Positions 48,770 to 61,980 are shown, counted from the stretch's first letter. The stretch is 64,000 nt of DNA from Amborella trichopoda (GCF_000471905.2 NW_006500010.1:4413252-4477251); one strand, 5' to 3'. Notes: generated by a model from the letters alone, not told the origin. Made by a program: numbers and translations.

Positions 48770-49000
48770 GTGTTGGCCCAGTTCGGCACAGTCCAATGCT
48801 CTTTTATTTCTTTTTTTTTTCTCATGTGTCGGTCCCTGCCTAGCCCGACCCTTATAGGGCTAAGGCTAGGCCTAGCCTCTTTTGCCTAGTCAGGGCCGGG
48901 TTGGGCCTGGGCTAGCCCTATGGGAACTAGACTAAAGCTGGCCCAGTGCAAGGCCTGGCCCCTTTGCCAGCCCCACAGGAATGTGAGGAAAACCAAGGCG
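48770..49000. repeat. GGCC-rich low-complexity element fragment
   Basis: The stretch is dense in GGCCTGGGCTAGCCC-type motifs, with GCCCGACCC and GGGCTAAGGCTAGGCC. It resembles subterminal parts of the hAT-like elements nearby. No gene. Confidence 0.4.
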
Positions 49001-49399
49001 TTGGAAAAGGTTCTCTTCAGGGTGGTTTCGATATTCCAAGAGGATGTAACCTAAAAATAGATAAATGAAATCAATGGATTTGTATTTCCCAGTGGAAGTT
49101 GCTTAAAAAATAGTAAAATAAATTAAATCAACGAATTTGTATTTCCCATTGAAAGTTGCTTGAAAAACAGTGAAATAAAATTAGTTTCATGGGGAAGGCC
49201 AAGGAAAATATCATTCTTCAATGAAGCACTAAACGTATGGCATTATTATCAATACCTCCTGTCCTAATTGCATTGTAACTCCATCATTGCCCTTTATCTT
49301 CTTGCACCTAAAATATCTTTTTTAACTCCCTACCTACGAGCTATCACATGTAACATTGAGTAGGTCCTATGGAGTGGAGCATATTGAGCGAGTATCTTT

Positions 49400-49830
49400 A
49401 TATGGAAATATATATAACGAGACTATTTATTTTTAGAAAAAAATTTCTATAAGATTGCAACTTTAAAATGTAGAATGAAATATGCACCTCAAAAATCTAT
49501 CGAGAAAGGTTGTTTTAATGTTGAAAAACCCTATAATTGATCTTTTCGACATTGAGATTTATGAATATGAAGAAAAAAAGAAAAAAATTTTGAGTCTCAG
49601 AAATAGTGCATCTTGTAACACATTATTTAGACCATCCATTTTCAAAATTTTCATATGTTTCTAGATCTACTTGATTTTAACCATTTTTGGAGTTTAAAAT
49701 TTTATAATTATATATGGAAATAGATTTTGAGATAAATCTAATAATATTTTACATCAAAATTACATGTAATTAGGAGCTACGTCTTAATTGGATTGTTTAA
49801 GGTTGCAACCTCATAGAAACCACACCCTTA
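49400..49830. mobile_element. Family D element, inverted copy
   Basis: TTCTATAAGATTGCAACTTT at the left and GGTTGCAACCTCATAGAAAC at the right are inverse ends. GATCTTTTCGACATTGAGAT and TAGATCTACTTGATTTTAAC lie within, in the opposite sense to the copy at 40403-40830. Confidence 0.7.
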
Positions 49831-50284
49831 TTTTTAATACAAGAAGGTCATAATTATCATTGATAGTTAAATTTGAAATTAGATAGTTGAGGATGTGTTA
49901 TTGTTCAGGTACAAAGTCTACAACAAAATATATCGAATATTGTGACACACTTTCATCTATTGAATTACACATTGCTTGGCTAAAAATGCTTGTAATAGTA
50001 TACAATCCCTTATCTTTTTAAGCACATAGAATGTGCACTTTAATTATTTGTTTATCTCTTTTTGAGGTCGGATTGTGCTCATTAAAGTTTTTTTTTTTTG
50101 GGTAATTCAGTAGGGACGACAACCCTTTACTTGTTTTTTTAAATCATTAGCAGTTTTTTAATGTGTTGGGTGAGAATTGAAGCCTACCTTAGCTGAGGCA
50201 CAGGTGGTGCCACCACCACGACCTCAATCCCATTCCCACGCTCATTAAAGCTACCCTCACCAATTTGCTCATTTACTATCTTTT

Positions 50285-50515
50285 GCTTTTCAAGGCACCA
50301 GCTTGGGTGATTAAGAAGCTTGAATCTCTGATGAGAAATTTCCTCTGGAGTGGGAGTTAGCACTGTAAAAAGATACACCTGCTTGATGGTCATCGGTTTG
50401 CCTCCCCAAAAAAGATGATGGCCTAGGTATCAAAAGACGGTCAGCTGTCAACGACGCATTGCTCGCCAAAGGGTGGTGGAAATTGTATAGACAATAGGGT
50501 CATCTGCGGGAAACT
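50285..50515 (+). pseudogene. LINE reverse-transcriptase C-terminal remnant
   Basis: Plus-strand reading gives APAWVIKKLESLMRNFLWSG, the typical phrase near the end of plant L1-type reverse transcriptases. Pieces of the usual continuation (LPPKK.GGLGIKR, NDALLAKGWWKLYR) are split over frames. Stops and frameshifts make it dead. It is a non-LTR retrotransposon remnant of about 230 bp. Confidence 0.75.
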
Positions 50516-50785
50516 ATGATCTTGGACAAGTATGGCCATGATTCAGTAAAGTTGGTATCACCAAATAAAGTTAGTCTCACAATAGGGACCGCCAAACATT
50601 TCACCGCATAAAATAAGTTGGCCTCGCAGTTGTCATATAGAACTTGCCTTTCATCATCATTGGTATGCGGCAACCACATAAATTCCGGTTGCATATCTCC
50701 ACTTCTCTCACCGAACTCTAATTCTATGCGTGGTATTTTCTTCAATCTCTCCATTTCGTTTTGTATTCTAGGAAACTTTATTAAA
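50500..50785 (-). other. Unrecognised ORF with conserved-looking composition
   Basis: The frame …FPRIQNEMERLKKIPRIELE continues as FGERSGDMQPEFMWLPHTND and …ERQVLYDN. The first ATG gives 84 codons, and the frame is open upstream of it to about 50785. The composition looks like a real globular protein, and NCEANLFYAVKCLAVP follows. I cannot name the family. It could be an exon fragment carried by the neighbouring retroelements. Confidence 0.3.
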
Positions 50786-51119
50786 TTTCATATGGCAATA
50801 ACCTATGATATTGGAGAAAATATCGATTTGTGGACTCATGGAAACGTCAAAAATAAGCACCCTCCATTATGGTGTGTTCCTAACCATTATAGTAATGATG
50901 GAAGCCTCAAACTAAACTTGCCTAACTTCTTTTTTTGCCACTTTGAAATGTTCACTCACACACTCACTCTATGTCAAGCTGGCATCTAAACACAACTACC
51001 CCGCTTTTGTCACTTCATCATTGTGCCCAGCTTGTCTACTTAAACAAGCCCATAAAGAGTACTTGAAAGCGAATACTTTTGCATGTCTTTTTTAGGTCTT
51101 TTCCTTGTTCCTTTCATTG

Positions 51120-54100
51120 AACTGGCACTTTCTTCATTTGGTCACTTCATTGATGATTTTGTAAGAGAAGTGTAGGGTTTATATGCTAAAAAGAAAAAAA
51201 GATAGTTTTTAGTTGTTTCCAAAAGTTGAATGATAGAAAACAAAAAAAGACAAGAGCATCAAGTATTTAAGAGCTAATAATGTGGAGATTTTATTATGGA
51301 GAGTTTAATATTTTTTGTAGTAAGCATGATATTGTTAGGGAATTGATAATTTCTAGAATACTTCAGCAAAATGGTGTTATTGAGAGGATGAATCGTACCA
51401 TTACGGAACATGCTATTTTACATTAACTGTTGTTGGGTCAGAGCAATGTTTAAGGGTTGAAGCAGTATGAACAACTTGTTTCCTTATTAACAGGTCTCGC
51501 AATGTTGTTGTTGGCTGCAAGACGTCAGAAGAGGTTTGGACAGGTAAACTAGTTAATTATTCTTTCTTTCATATTTTTAGATGTGATGCATATTTTTTTA
51601 TTCCAAGAGAGGTAACCAAGTTTGATGCAAAATCCAAAAAGTGTGTTTTTCTTGGCTATGTAGATGGTACAAAGGGGTACAGATTGTGAGGTTGTTTTTC
51701 TCGGCTATGTAGATGGTACAAAGGGGTACAGATTGTGAGGTCCTACTGACCTCAATATTATTGTTACCCAAGATGTTATTTTGAATGAAAATTCTATGAG
51801 AAAAAAGAAAGATGAACATGATCAAATAACTGTTGAGATAGAATGCACCGATGAGAACAAACAAGATAGTAGTCAGGACTATGAGTATGAAATTGTCCAA
51901 GAGCTTGAAGAATATTTAGGTGGTGTTGAATTACAGATATTTGGAAGACCTGAAAAAGCTCATGTGGGACTTAACGACTATGTCTTGAAACTTCTCCTAG
52001 CCTAATAGAAGATGGTGAGTCAGTTTCTTATAGTGAAGCTAGTCAATCGATAGCATACATAGAAGAGGAGATGGAAGCCCTGCGAAAAAATAAAATACGG
52101 GACCTCATTGACGTAAAGGATGGGCTAAAAGCAATTGGTTACAGGTGGGTCTTCAAGAAGAAAAAAAGCCTTGATGAGGTTATTGAAAGGTACAAAGCTC
52201 AATTAACTGTGAAAAAGTTACACTTAGAAGTTAAGTATTGATTTTGATGAGATTGTCTCTCATAATATGTGCTTGACAAGTATTAGAGTTGTTTTTGTTA
52301 TGGTAGCTAATCTTGATTTTGAGTTAGAGTAATTAGTTTGTGAAAGCTACATTGTTAAAAAAAATTGTCTAACCAACCTGAGGGTTTTATTTGAGGAAGG
52401 AAAAGAGAATTTAGTATGTAGGCTCAAAAAATCGTTGTCTGAGTTGAAACAGTCACTGAGGTGATGATACAAATGATTTGATTTTTATCATGTTGAGCTT
52501 GAATGTTAGTAAATGTAGAGCTGACATTGGGCCTATTTTTTGTAGTTATGGTGATGGAAGCTTTAATATCTTGTTATTGTATGTCAATGACATGAATGTT
52601 GCAGGACCAAACAAAGAGAGTATTGCGACACTTAAACCTCAATTGGCTATAGTATTTGAGATAAAAGATTTGGGAGTCGTTAATCGAGTTCTTGGGATAA
52701 GTGTATTTAGAGACAGGAAAAACGAAATCTAATCAACTTAGAATAATTATGTGGAAAGGTATTTAAGTCGCTTCAATACGCAAAATGTCAAACCATTTAG
52801 AACCCTATTTGATGCGCATATGATGTTGATTTCAAAACAATGTCCTAGCACAAAAACAAAGAAGACATATGTCTTGAGTGTTGTGTTCATGAACGATGGA
52901 GAGCCTCATGTTTGATATGGTTAGCACGAGACATGACATAGCACAAGCCGTAGGAGTTGTGAGTAGATATATATGGAAAATTTTGACCATGATCACTAGA
53001 CCTCTGTAAAATGGATACATCAGTTTTTGAAAGGAAATTATAATGCTGATATTTATTACAGGGTGATGGATTTGAAAGTCATTGAATATGTTGATGCATA
53101 TTTTGTAGGTGATTTGGATAAAAGAAAGTCTACTACCGGATATATTTTTCTTTGGGAGGTAGTGCAATTAGTTGGTTATCGAGGTTGGAGTTTGTGGTGA
53201 CGTTGTCTTCTATAAATGTTGAGTATATATCTCTTGCTCATGCATGTAAAGAAGCAATTTGGTTAAACAAGTTACTTTGTGAGTTTTGTGTTGTACAAGA
53301 AGGTATACCTTTTCATTGTGATATTCAGAGTGCATTATTTTTAGGAAGGAATCCAATCTTCTATGACATGATTACGTATATTGATGTTCAATATCACTTT
53401 TTCGTGATGTAGTAGAGAATGAAAGAAGTTTATTACGGAAAATCTATGTTGATGATAATCCCGTAGATATGTTGAATGGGCCCATTAGGAAGGAGAAGTT
53501 CACTTGATGCTAAACTTCTTTGGAGCTTGTGGTTACTTAATGATTAGTAACCGGTAAGCATCAATTTCTTAGTGCAGACTGGTCACAATCGATATGATTT
53601 CAAGTGGGAGAATGTTGAGAGTGAAGCCCTAAGTTTCCATTAATCTAGGAACTTTCCTATTTTTGTGGTTTCTTTATTGTATAGGAAAATATTACATTAA
53701 ATCTTATGAGATATTCATGTTATCTTATTTCTAAAAGCAATAGAAAATCAAAGGAGTTGGAGAGATGAGGCTCACGGGTACATCTAGGTGCAGGTTTTTG
53801 TAGAGGGAAAAATATGGAAAAAAGAAGGTGTAAAAGGAAAAATAGAGCGAGTGAGTTTTCTTTGGTCATCAGGTGGGTATTTTTGAGAGAGGTATTATTT
53901 TCAGGCTTGTGAGCCTTGCATTCTCCATGTTTGCATGGCATTTTTTAGATTAGTTGGAAAGGAGTTTACTGACCCGTGTATATAGGAGAATTGCAGAGCG
54001 GTGGAAATCTTGGTGTTTCGTTCTTTTTAATTTTCTACACTATCTTTTTTTACCTTTTAATTTTTTTTAAACCTTAGTTTTTTATCCTCTACAATTTGAC

Positions 54101-54180
54101 GGATTCATAGTTATGTTCATAGACTTCTTATCTTGAATTATTCCTAGATAGGTATAGAAACTTTCCCATATCTCACACAA
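51120..54180 (+). mobile_element. 5'-truncated Ty1/copia retrotransposon with 3' LTR
   Basis: Broken pol pieces appear in copia order: integrase (HFIDDFVRE about 51145; QQNGVIERMNRT about 51370), reverse transcriptase start (GYRWVFKKKKSLDEV about 52140), the RT region with LLYVNDMNVAG (52575; the usual YVDD-type motif is altered) and KDLGVVNRVLGI, and RNase H (STTGYIF, then SSINVEYISLAHACKEAIWL about 53205). A purine tract AAGTGGGAGA precedes the 3' LTR at 53613 (TGTTGAGAGTGAAGC…, end near 54180 uncertain). Many stops and a 49-bp duplication show it is dead. No 5' LTR is seen. Confidence 0.88.
51645..51742. repeat. 49-bp tandem duplication inside the copia remnant
   Basis: GTTTTTCTTGGCTATGTAGA … GATTGTGAGG repeats at 51645 and 51694 with one difference. 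It falls in the integrase-to-RT linker (phrase VFLGYVDGTKGYR) and shifts the reading frame. Confidence 0.95.
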
Positions 54181-54415
54181 CCACTAGTACATAGAATAGC
54201 ACATAGAATCCCTGAAATCAGCTAGACGACATCCCATGGTAAAATTTGGTTATTTAATATCAGACTTGTGATATTTTATAGTTAATTGAGTAAGCCTTCC
54301 AATGGTCCAATTCTTACCATTCAAATATATGTTGAAAGTCAACCATTTTATTGCATACTGCGAATTTTATAAAATGCAAGGCTCTACATGACATAGCTTG
54401 TGGCATACACTGTTG

Positions 54416-54780
54416 TGTTCTGATACCACTTATTGTGAGCGCGGAAGCAATAAACTCAATGAGTTAATATTTGACAAATAAAGTATGAGAAATAAAGCAT
54501 GAAACACATACAACAAGAACACAAAGATTTTCGTAGTTCACCCAAGAGGGGCTATATCTACGGGCATGACAAACTAAAATCTCCATTATACCAATAAAAC
54601 TTACATAAAAGATTTTGGAACAAACCTCGACAAAAACCCAAGTCGAGCAAATTCTTTTAATCCTGCTCTCCCAAACGATACTATTGCCGATCTCTCATTT
54701 ATATTCCATAACTAGACCATTGTCAAGGAAAAGTATTTTGAGAGCAAACGAAACTTTTATCTCACTCGAATGGGTGAAAT
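54416..54780 (-). mobile_element. LTR of a second retrotransposon with iMet primer site
   Basis: On the minus strand an LTR ending GCGCTCACA is followed by ATAAGTGGTATCAGAACAC, whose TGGTATCAGA is a perfect initiator-tRNA-Met primer site (54419-54428 on the plus strand). The LTR extends right from 54434 (TGTGAGCGCGGAAGC…); its outer end near 54780 is a guess. The element's interior to the left is lost or replaced by the copia remnant. Confidence 0.65.
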
Positions 54781-55424
54781 TTTTTTACGGGGATTACCTT
54801 GAGGAGAGTCGTTCAGGTGCTTCAAGAAGGAAGGGGAAGGTAGTTGTAAAGGTAACACGTCCAATCACCAATCTGAGACCAGTGATAACTGCGTCTTCTT
54901 GGTCGCTTACCCGGCCTTATTCTTATGCAAGTTTGCTATCCCTTGAGGAGTAGATGACATTCGTCCTAACACATTCTATGTGGCCTGTGACATGGCAAGG
55001 GGACATCAGTACGCTCTTACTCAACCTGTTCTATGCAACATTTCCCACGGACTGGGAGCCATCTCCAGGGGGAAAGTCTACAAAGGAAAAGAAGGGGGTA
55101 AGGGCCTTGTCGGAGGTGAAGCCTTTGGTTTGGACTTACAAAGAAAATATTGCTTACAATTGCATATAGTCAGTGGGAGCAAGGTGTTGGTCATGATCTG
55201 TAAGCACATGAAATTTTCTTTTATACACAATGATGCTAGATATTCTGAAAGAGATAAATGTCATAAGAAATTGAATGAGATATCTTGATGAAGCACATTA
55301 AGTTTTAGTGTTAAAGAACCAAAATTCATGGTTCTAATGCCTATCTAAAGAGGAACACTTGGGGTAGGTACTTCAAAGATTAAAACAGAAAATTACAAGA
55401 GCTAGAAATCTCTTTTTGTCAAAA

Positions 55425-55560
55425 GGGACAAATTCTTTTTGTCGTGCAATGTCCTCAAAATGATTTAAAACAGTATGAAATGAATAGCATGCTGTTGGAA
55501 GTCTTATGTATAGGATGATATGTTGCGGGCCTGACATTCTTCATGTGATTGTGTTTTGTT
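55425..55560 (+). pseudogene. Ty1/copia pol scrap
   Basis: The frame VQCPQNDLKQYEMNSM matches the conserved copia segment that follows the reverse transcriptase. Degraded continuation (about 55510-55535) corresponds to the usual ARPDI-type phrase. It is isolated from the copia element at 51-54 kb. Confidence 0.65.
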
Positions 55561-58080
55561 TTGTGCTCGCAGTTGGTTTGTTCTCCATTGAGAAATTTGT
55601 TTAAATCAAAGGATGCAGCCCTCTTGAATTAATTTTGATTGGAATTTTGTTGAAATGATTTGGTATTTAGAGTAAATGGGAAATACTCTTTAAAAGTATT
55701 TAATATAATTAAAACAAAGGCAACATTGTTGGAATATAGGAGACCAAAATAAGAGTTGTCATAAAAATGATCCTAACGTGACATTTTATGCTGAGGTCTC
55801 ACTTTTTCAACTTTTTTTATTTTCATTTTATCTTTAAAGTCTAAATTTTGAAGCACCCAAAATAAGATAAAACTAACTATTTGAACGGTTCCAAACTTTC
55901 AAACTATCAAAAGCAGCAAAAAAAACTAATGAGAAGAAGAAGCATTTTTTCTTTTTTTCTTGAGGGGGAGATTAAAGGAACACTAAATACTTAGACACAT
56001 GGATCTAAGTATTTAAGAACTAATAATCCAAATTATTTTTCAAGAATACCCATGTCAACAAAATCCTCCTCAGCTTTCTTGCCCAAGGGAGTAAGTGTCT
56101 AGTGTGCTCCAGCAGGAATACGCTCTAGCTCCCCAGTCCAACATGAAATGCATTACATCTACTCCTTTTGGCGATGAAAATCAAATTGGAAAAGTCAAAA
56201 GAAAATTCCTAAGGCCAGCTCATGGCCACAGCGGTTTGTAAATAAAGGCCGCTTCGCAAGTCAGTGCAAATTCCAATCTGAATTCGTTGAACGTTCGATC
56301 GCTTTTTTCTCCGAGCATGTACACTCTGTTCTTGCGGCAGCTTATATTGTACACTTACTCCCTTAGGCCGAAAACTCACTTGGGAATATTTTCTCGATCC
56401 AACCTTTAGGACCTGCCTAAAAATCTCTAGACGATTATATCTAAAAAAAAAAAAAAAATCAATTTTGAGTTTTCTAATACTTATATAGCACCCTTAAAAA
56501 ATTGGACGGTTACTATTCAAACTTGAGGCATTGTCTTTTTTTTCAAGCCTACCAATGATGCAATTTAGAAATTTGTTTTTGCTGAGTATAGCATATGAGA
56601 AGAAGAGATTACAACCCCAAAATCTGGGCCCCCTAATAGTACTTGTAGATTGGGTTTTGCCCGAGGTAGTAAATAGACAATATGATCTTCTGCATTTTTC
56701 CTCAAGGGCTCACTGAACCTCTCCCTCTATTTGGCATGCACAGTCTGATGTTAGGCTGCAGTGCGCACTGATTGCAACAAATTCGATTATTCAAATGCAC
56801 AACATATCAGTCTCAAAGAATCCGTACAGGGAAGAATACTATTTGGTGTGATAAATTTGGAAGAAGAAAATAAAATTAAAAGAAACAAAATAAGAAAAAT
56901 TGAAAATCACAACAATACACTTTAAACCACCACCCATTGTTTGTGGTATAAGACCAAGTGGCTAGGTACACAATCTTTAAAATTGTTTCATTATATTAAA
57001 ACTCAAGAGTTTAAATGCATGAATATCTCAATACAAAACCATAATACAACCTCACACTTGGTTTGTACATATTTAAATAATAAAAATTCAACCCTAGGTC
57101 CCTTACAAATTCATTATTAAAAAATACACAATTAAACTTAATACAATGTCCAAATACTCATATTATACATCTAGATGACATATTACATGACTTGCACTTA
57201 AAATTCCTCATCATATCACAATTACATGATAAATCCATCTTCATTCTTCATCCTCATCATATATCACAATGTCTCATACACATCATTATAATAATCCAAT
57301 GAGATTTCAATTCACATAAACAATAGAACATAGCCTTAAAGCTCATACTACAAGGTTAAAAGCACAATTATATTTTTCATTTAACATACAAAATTTCTTC
57401 AACCATGAATCATTTAATAACTGTAAATACAGTAAATAAATATGCATACAAACATGTTGGAAGTTATGGTTCGAACCCCTTGTGCCCGGGCTACAAATTT
57501 GAGCTTTTTAAGGACTTAATTTTGTCTCAATGAATAGTGCAAGAGGTTTATAATCCAATTAAGAAGCTCTTACAATTTTAAAACCACTTCTTAGAATCCA
57601 CAAAATCGATTTAAAAAGGTTTACGAAAAGAATGGAGCAATTGGATCAATATAGAGCAAGATAGAGCAAAACTACTTGTGGTGGTCCACCAGTCCACCAC
57701 AACAACTTTTCATGCAAAAGTTCCCACTCTAATGACCAAATACACCTATAAGAGGATATAAATATCTTGAATTTGAATAACAAGACTTAGAAATGCTCAA
57801 AAGAATTCGTACAAGGTAGATCAAAGGAAACTATGCATGATCAAATATTTATCAATGCGTAAAATATACAAGCAAGTGAGGGATCACACTATGTAAGAAT
57901 AACATAAAGATAATATCAAAATCGAGGTCTAAGAAAGCTAAAACATGACTGTAAATGAAATTTCTAAGAACCTTTGTTCAAGGATAAAACGATCTTTGAC
58001 ATAAAACAACATAGAGAGATAATACCTTAATCATAGTATAAGATAAGCTTGGTCTTATGGAGTGAATGACCGCTATCAAG
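55561..58080. other. Gene-poor AT-rich stretch
   Basis: No ORF with recognisable content, no splice-linked exons and no clear transposon ends. A 16-bp A run is at about 56442. A GGTTCGAACCCC motif at 57474 is an isolated B-box-like match without a tRNA fold. Confidence 0.5.
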
Positions 58081-58469
58081 CGTCAAAGATCATTAAGGGC
58101 CAGTTTGGATGTCAAATATAACAACCTTTCCATTGAAAAAAGTTGTAAATTTTTTCAACCTTATAAATAAATATTATCATCTTTTTTTATTAGTTTGTTA
58201 GACTGTTTGGATGGTGTGCACTTACTACAATGAGTTTCGTGGAGGGACAGGGCACTGAAGCATGGGTGGGCGGAAGGCATATTTGCATTCCTCTTACAAT
58301 AACATACGCTCTCTCCTCATACAAGTCCTACCAGCTCCATTTGAGAAAGAGAGAAAGAGAAAATGCTTGCCTCACTCGAAGTTGGGGTTGTAGTTATGCA
58401 GGCAGCCAAGCATATGGTGGTGGAGTAGAAAAGAGTTGCAACTGACATCTAGAGAGAGAAACTGGCACC

Positions 58470-58920
58470 ATGGCCAAAGCCGAAACCCTAGTTTCTGCAA
58501 CTCTTCTTTGTCATCCATTTTCTTCTATTTCGAACCATACAACTCTTCTTCCTAAGCCATTTTATTCCTGCAACTCTTCTTCCTCAGCCATTTTATTCCT
58601 ACAACTCTTCTTCCTCATCCATTTTCTTCTATTTCTACAACTGAGGTCAGGCTTAGAATCAAAAGAAAAGGTACGCCGGTTTAGAGATGGGATTTGGGTT
58701 TTTTTTTACAGAGATTGATGGTTTTTTACACAGATGGGACTTGGGGTTTTTTACAACCAAGATGGATGGTTTTTTTACGGAGATGGAACTTTGAAGCTTG
58801 GAGCAAACGATGGATGTTTTTTACAGAGATAAGATTAGGGATTTTTGGCTCTTTCGGTGAAAATGGATGGTTTTTTCAGAGATGGGGTTTGGGGTGATTG
58901 GTTTTTGGTAACTCAAGTTT
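58470..58920 (+). repeat. Two minisatellites after a gene-like start
   Basis: ACCATGGCCAAAGCCGAAAC followed by CCTAGTTTCTGC looks like a plant gene start. It then runs into about 36-bp repeats (TTCTTCCTCAGCCATTTTAT with TCCTACAAC, 58535-58640) and a looser GATGG-TTTTTTACAGAGATGG array (58680-58900). The 82-codon frame is mostly repeat. It may be a captured gene 5' end; no downstream exon was found. Confidence 0.5.
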
Positions 58921-59299
58921 AGAGAGAGAAAGTAAAGAGATGGGTTTTGGGCATTTCTGTTGTTCATGAGTTCGTGAGAGACGGCCCATCTGAAAAAATT
59001 CAAGTTTTAGTGAGAGGAGTGCAAATATGCCTCCCGTTCTTGCTGCTTCCTTTGTGCTTGGTCTTCTTGACTTGATTTCTTCAGTGAGGGGACGGATGGG
59101 GTTAAGGCTTTTGCTTGCTCCAAATGTATAACAGTGGGGAGAGGGAAAGTGCCGAGAGGGCATGAGGGAAAGCAGGGAGAGGGAGAAGAGAAGTATGGGA
59201 GAGAGTGAAGAGTAAGGTTAGGGCTTCAATGTGCAGAGAGGTGAGGAGACAGAAGAAGGGGCGCGAGATGGAGATCAGGGTTTTAATGTCCCTGCAACA

Positions 59300-59345
59300 A
59301 CTCTCTCTCTCTCTCTCTCTCTCTCAAGTTTCGTCTCTCGCTCAA
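59300..59345. repeat. (CT)n microsatellite in a GA/CT-rich tract
   Basis: A CT run of about 26 bp at 59300-59325 sits in a purine-rich region (59100-59520) full of GAGAGA motifs. Predicted ORFs here on both strands are composition artefacts. Confidence 0.9.
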
Positions 59346-59649
59346 TACAAAAACTAGAGAGAGAGAGGGCTTTGTCACTGAGAGAGATAGAAGGCTTTGT
59401 CACTGAGAGCTGAGAGGTGACAGATGAGAGAGAGCGAAGAGGCGAGGAGGTAGAGCATAGAGGGTTGAGAAAGAGTGAGGCGCGAGAGAGCATAAGAGGC
59501 GCGGAAGACGAAGGAAAATGGCATTAGAAAAAATACAAGCCTAACTCGAATTTTTTTGGATGGTGATTTTTGCCTTGACACAAATTTTTTTTTCTTTCCA
59601 TCTAAAATTCTTGCCTCTCAAAGAGAAATGGGTGGTATGTGGAGGTCTC

Positions 59650-61980
59650 AAGGTTTGATCTCTCTCTTTCTCTCTCTACTCAATTCAAGCAAGATCCAAT
59701 CTTCCAAGTGGGTATGTTTTGGGACTTGAAGAAGTATATACATAATGTGTAAGATTGGATATCATCAACATCCTTGATACACCTATCCAAAGGCATATAA
59801 GAAGCCAATATATCTTAGCCACCCATCATCATTCAACCACTAGAATGAAGAGATGGGATTTAGCACCACTGTTACTCACGTTAAACCCTAAATGAGGTCA
59901 CTTTACTCTTCTGTCCTTAAGTCCATATTTTTATTTCAAATGAATCCAACTTGCCCTTACACAAAAAGCATTTAGTTTCAAATAATCAAATAGTGTAGAG
60001 ATCCATCAAGGGCAATGCGCAATAAAGTAAATGATAAAACTCAAACATGTGGAAAAGTACATTTTTATGAAAGCCAATTACCTTATAAATCTAATATTTC
60101 AAACCAATCACAATGAACTTAATGTGCTCTTCACACATGTGTGAAGATATTTTTTAATATCAAATTAAAATTCAAATTTCAATTTTACTTTGGATTCAAT
60201 ATTTAAATTAAATTAAAATAGACCTCACACATGCCAACAAAGGCACTTGTGCGAATCAAATATATGTGACAAAAATATACTTTACATTATAACATAATAT
60301 AACAAGTCAAATCACAATATATAATAACATAACACAATAATATATGCCATCCACATCCTTCACCTTGGGATTAGCGCCCAGCTGGGCATTATCTTATAGT
60401 AGGGCCAGGGGTGCTACGTGGCCACCATATAGCCACTCAAGTGTGCTACAGGACAATCTTCAAATGAAATTAGGGCTAAACAAATATTAAAAGTATAATT
60501 TTATCAAAATAAATTTTAAAAAATTATCTAAAATTCACAATAAATATTTAAAATATTTATGAATACTTATTTATCATTTCCCATCATAATTAATTGGACA
60601 AAGGGTAAGTGAGATCTCATGGCCTCGACTCTAGGTATAGGTATAGAAGTACTCCATTGGACTAGTCCCGAATGATGTTCCGTCGGTGTCTCAAGCTGAT
60701 CCAATTGACCTATGATCCACAGTTTATGGTAGAGACATATTATTGGTCACATCAAAGTCACTGAAGCAAAGCTTCCCATCATCTGGCTCTTATTGGATTA
60801 TAGGTGCACCCATATGGGACATATTCCAACATAAGTACAGGGGTCCTTACATGTGCACTAGCTCTTCCTAACTCAAATAATGGATTTGGAATAGTGGTTT
60901 CCCATGCGAATGTTAGTGCACATGCCATGAAATAATATCGTGTCAGGATACAGACTAATATCCCATAAGTCATGACCATACCATAAAGAATCGTTACTCA
61001 AAAATACTTGTGTTCTATTGTACTCGATTTGATATTTCAAGCCCTGGCTAATCACAACAATCATAAGGCTAATATAAACAAGATCCTGACTGGGAGGTGA
61101 CCCTCACAGCTCCTTGAGAAATTGCTTTCTTGAACGTAAAACTTTCGTAGCCTCAAGTACTCGGAGTATAAGAATCTGGGCTCTATTTCGCAAAGCATCC
61201 AGATTCCATCTCTCAATCACTCCCACTGAATGAGAGACTGTTGGTATTCAGGCCTTAAAAGGCCATGTACCCAATATACATCTCCAATGCATAAATATGC
61301 ATGGCTAAAGAAAAGAGCATGTACTTAATTGATTAGTTTGATTTTGAATCACTGATCCAACATGTTCTATATCATAAAACATTGCTCTTTCTCAATTAGT
61401 AACTCGTGTTGGAATTTTGCACTTCACAAAATATCAAAAGCAAAGGTAACTTTGTACTTTATGGACGACGAAAAGGCCCATAAACTTATTTAATGCTAAA
61501 TGTTTTATAATTCAATCTTAGCAAGTAATAATTTTGTGAATGAATAATCGAATTGTTTATAACTTGATATAGTATTAACATTGTTGGATGTACTGGTCAA
61601 GTGGTTTTTTACAACATTTGAACTTGTAGAAGGTGAAGTTTACAATAATGCTGAAATAATTTAAGGTCACAATCATCTTTAGCTTTGTTGCAAAATGTAA
61701 TCAAACGATTGGGTTACAGTATCGCGCTCATACTATTAATTTGCCCTATGCTCATACTATCGAGAGGCCAAAACTATAAACTTGCCTCATGCTCAAACTG
61801 TCATAAAAATATATTTATGGTTTGTCTTATTGTACTAATTATTATTGATAATACTTGTTTTATGATATTAATCTTTATAATGAATTATCTATTATGTCAT
61901 TTTGTGGCAGTGTCCATCATGAAATCTAAAATAAACCTGGGCAGTTTTATATATAAGATTGTCTTTTTGAAAAGTTATTT
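59650..61980. other. Intergenic stretch without supported genes
   Basis: 60610-61250 is of more balanced composition (…CGGTGTCTCAAGCTGATCC…, …CCTGACTGGGAGGTGACCC…) and looks like retroelement LTR or internal non-coding sequence, but no boundaries, primer site or protein motif could be identified. The rest is AT-rich. Confidence 0.4.

Noticed and set aside
54615..55288. Overlapping plus-strand ORFs of 71-112 codons
   Set aside because: They run through LTR sequence and unassigned debris in several frames; no domain, start context or splice site supports a gene.
57468..57495. GGTTCGAACCCC, a B-box/T-loop-like motif suggesting a tRNA gene or SINE
   Set aside because: No A box or cloverleaf could be placed upstream and no poly(A) tail or target duplication was found.
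59231..59581. Overlapping Ser/Leu/Glu-rich ORFs on both strands
   Set aside because: They come from a GA/CT-rich tract; no conserved content, no splice or start logic.
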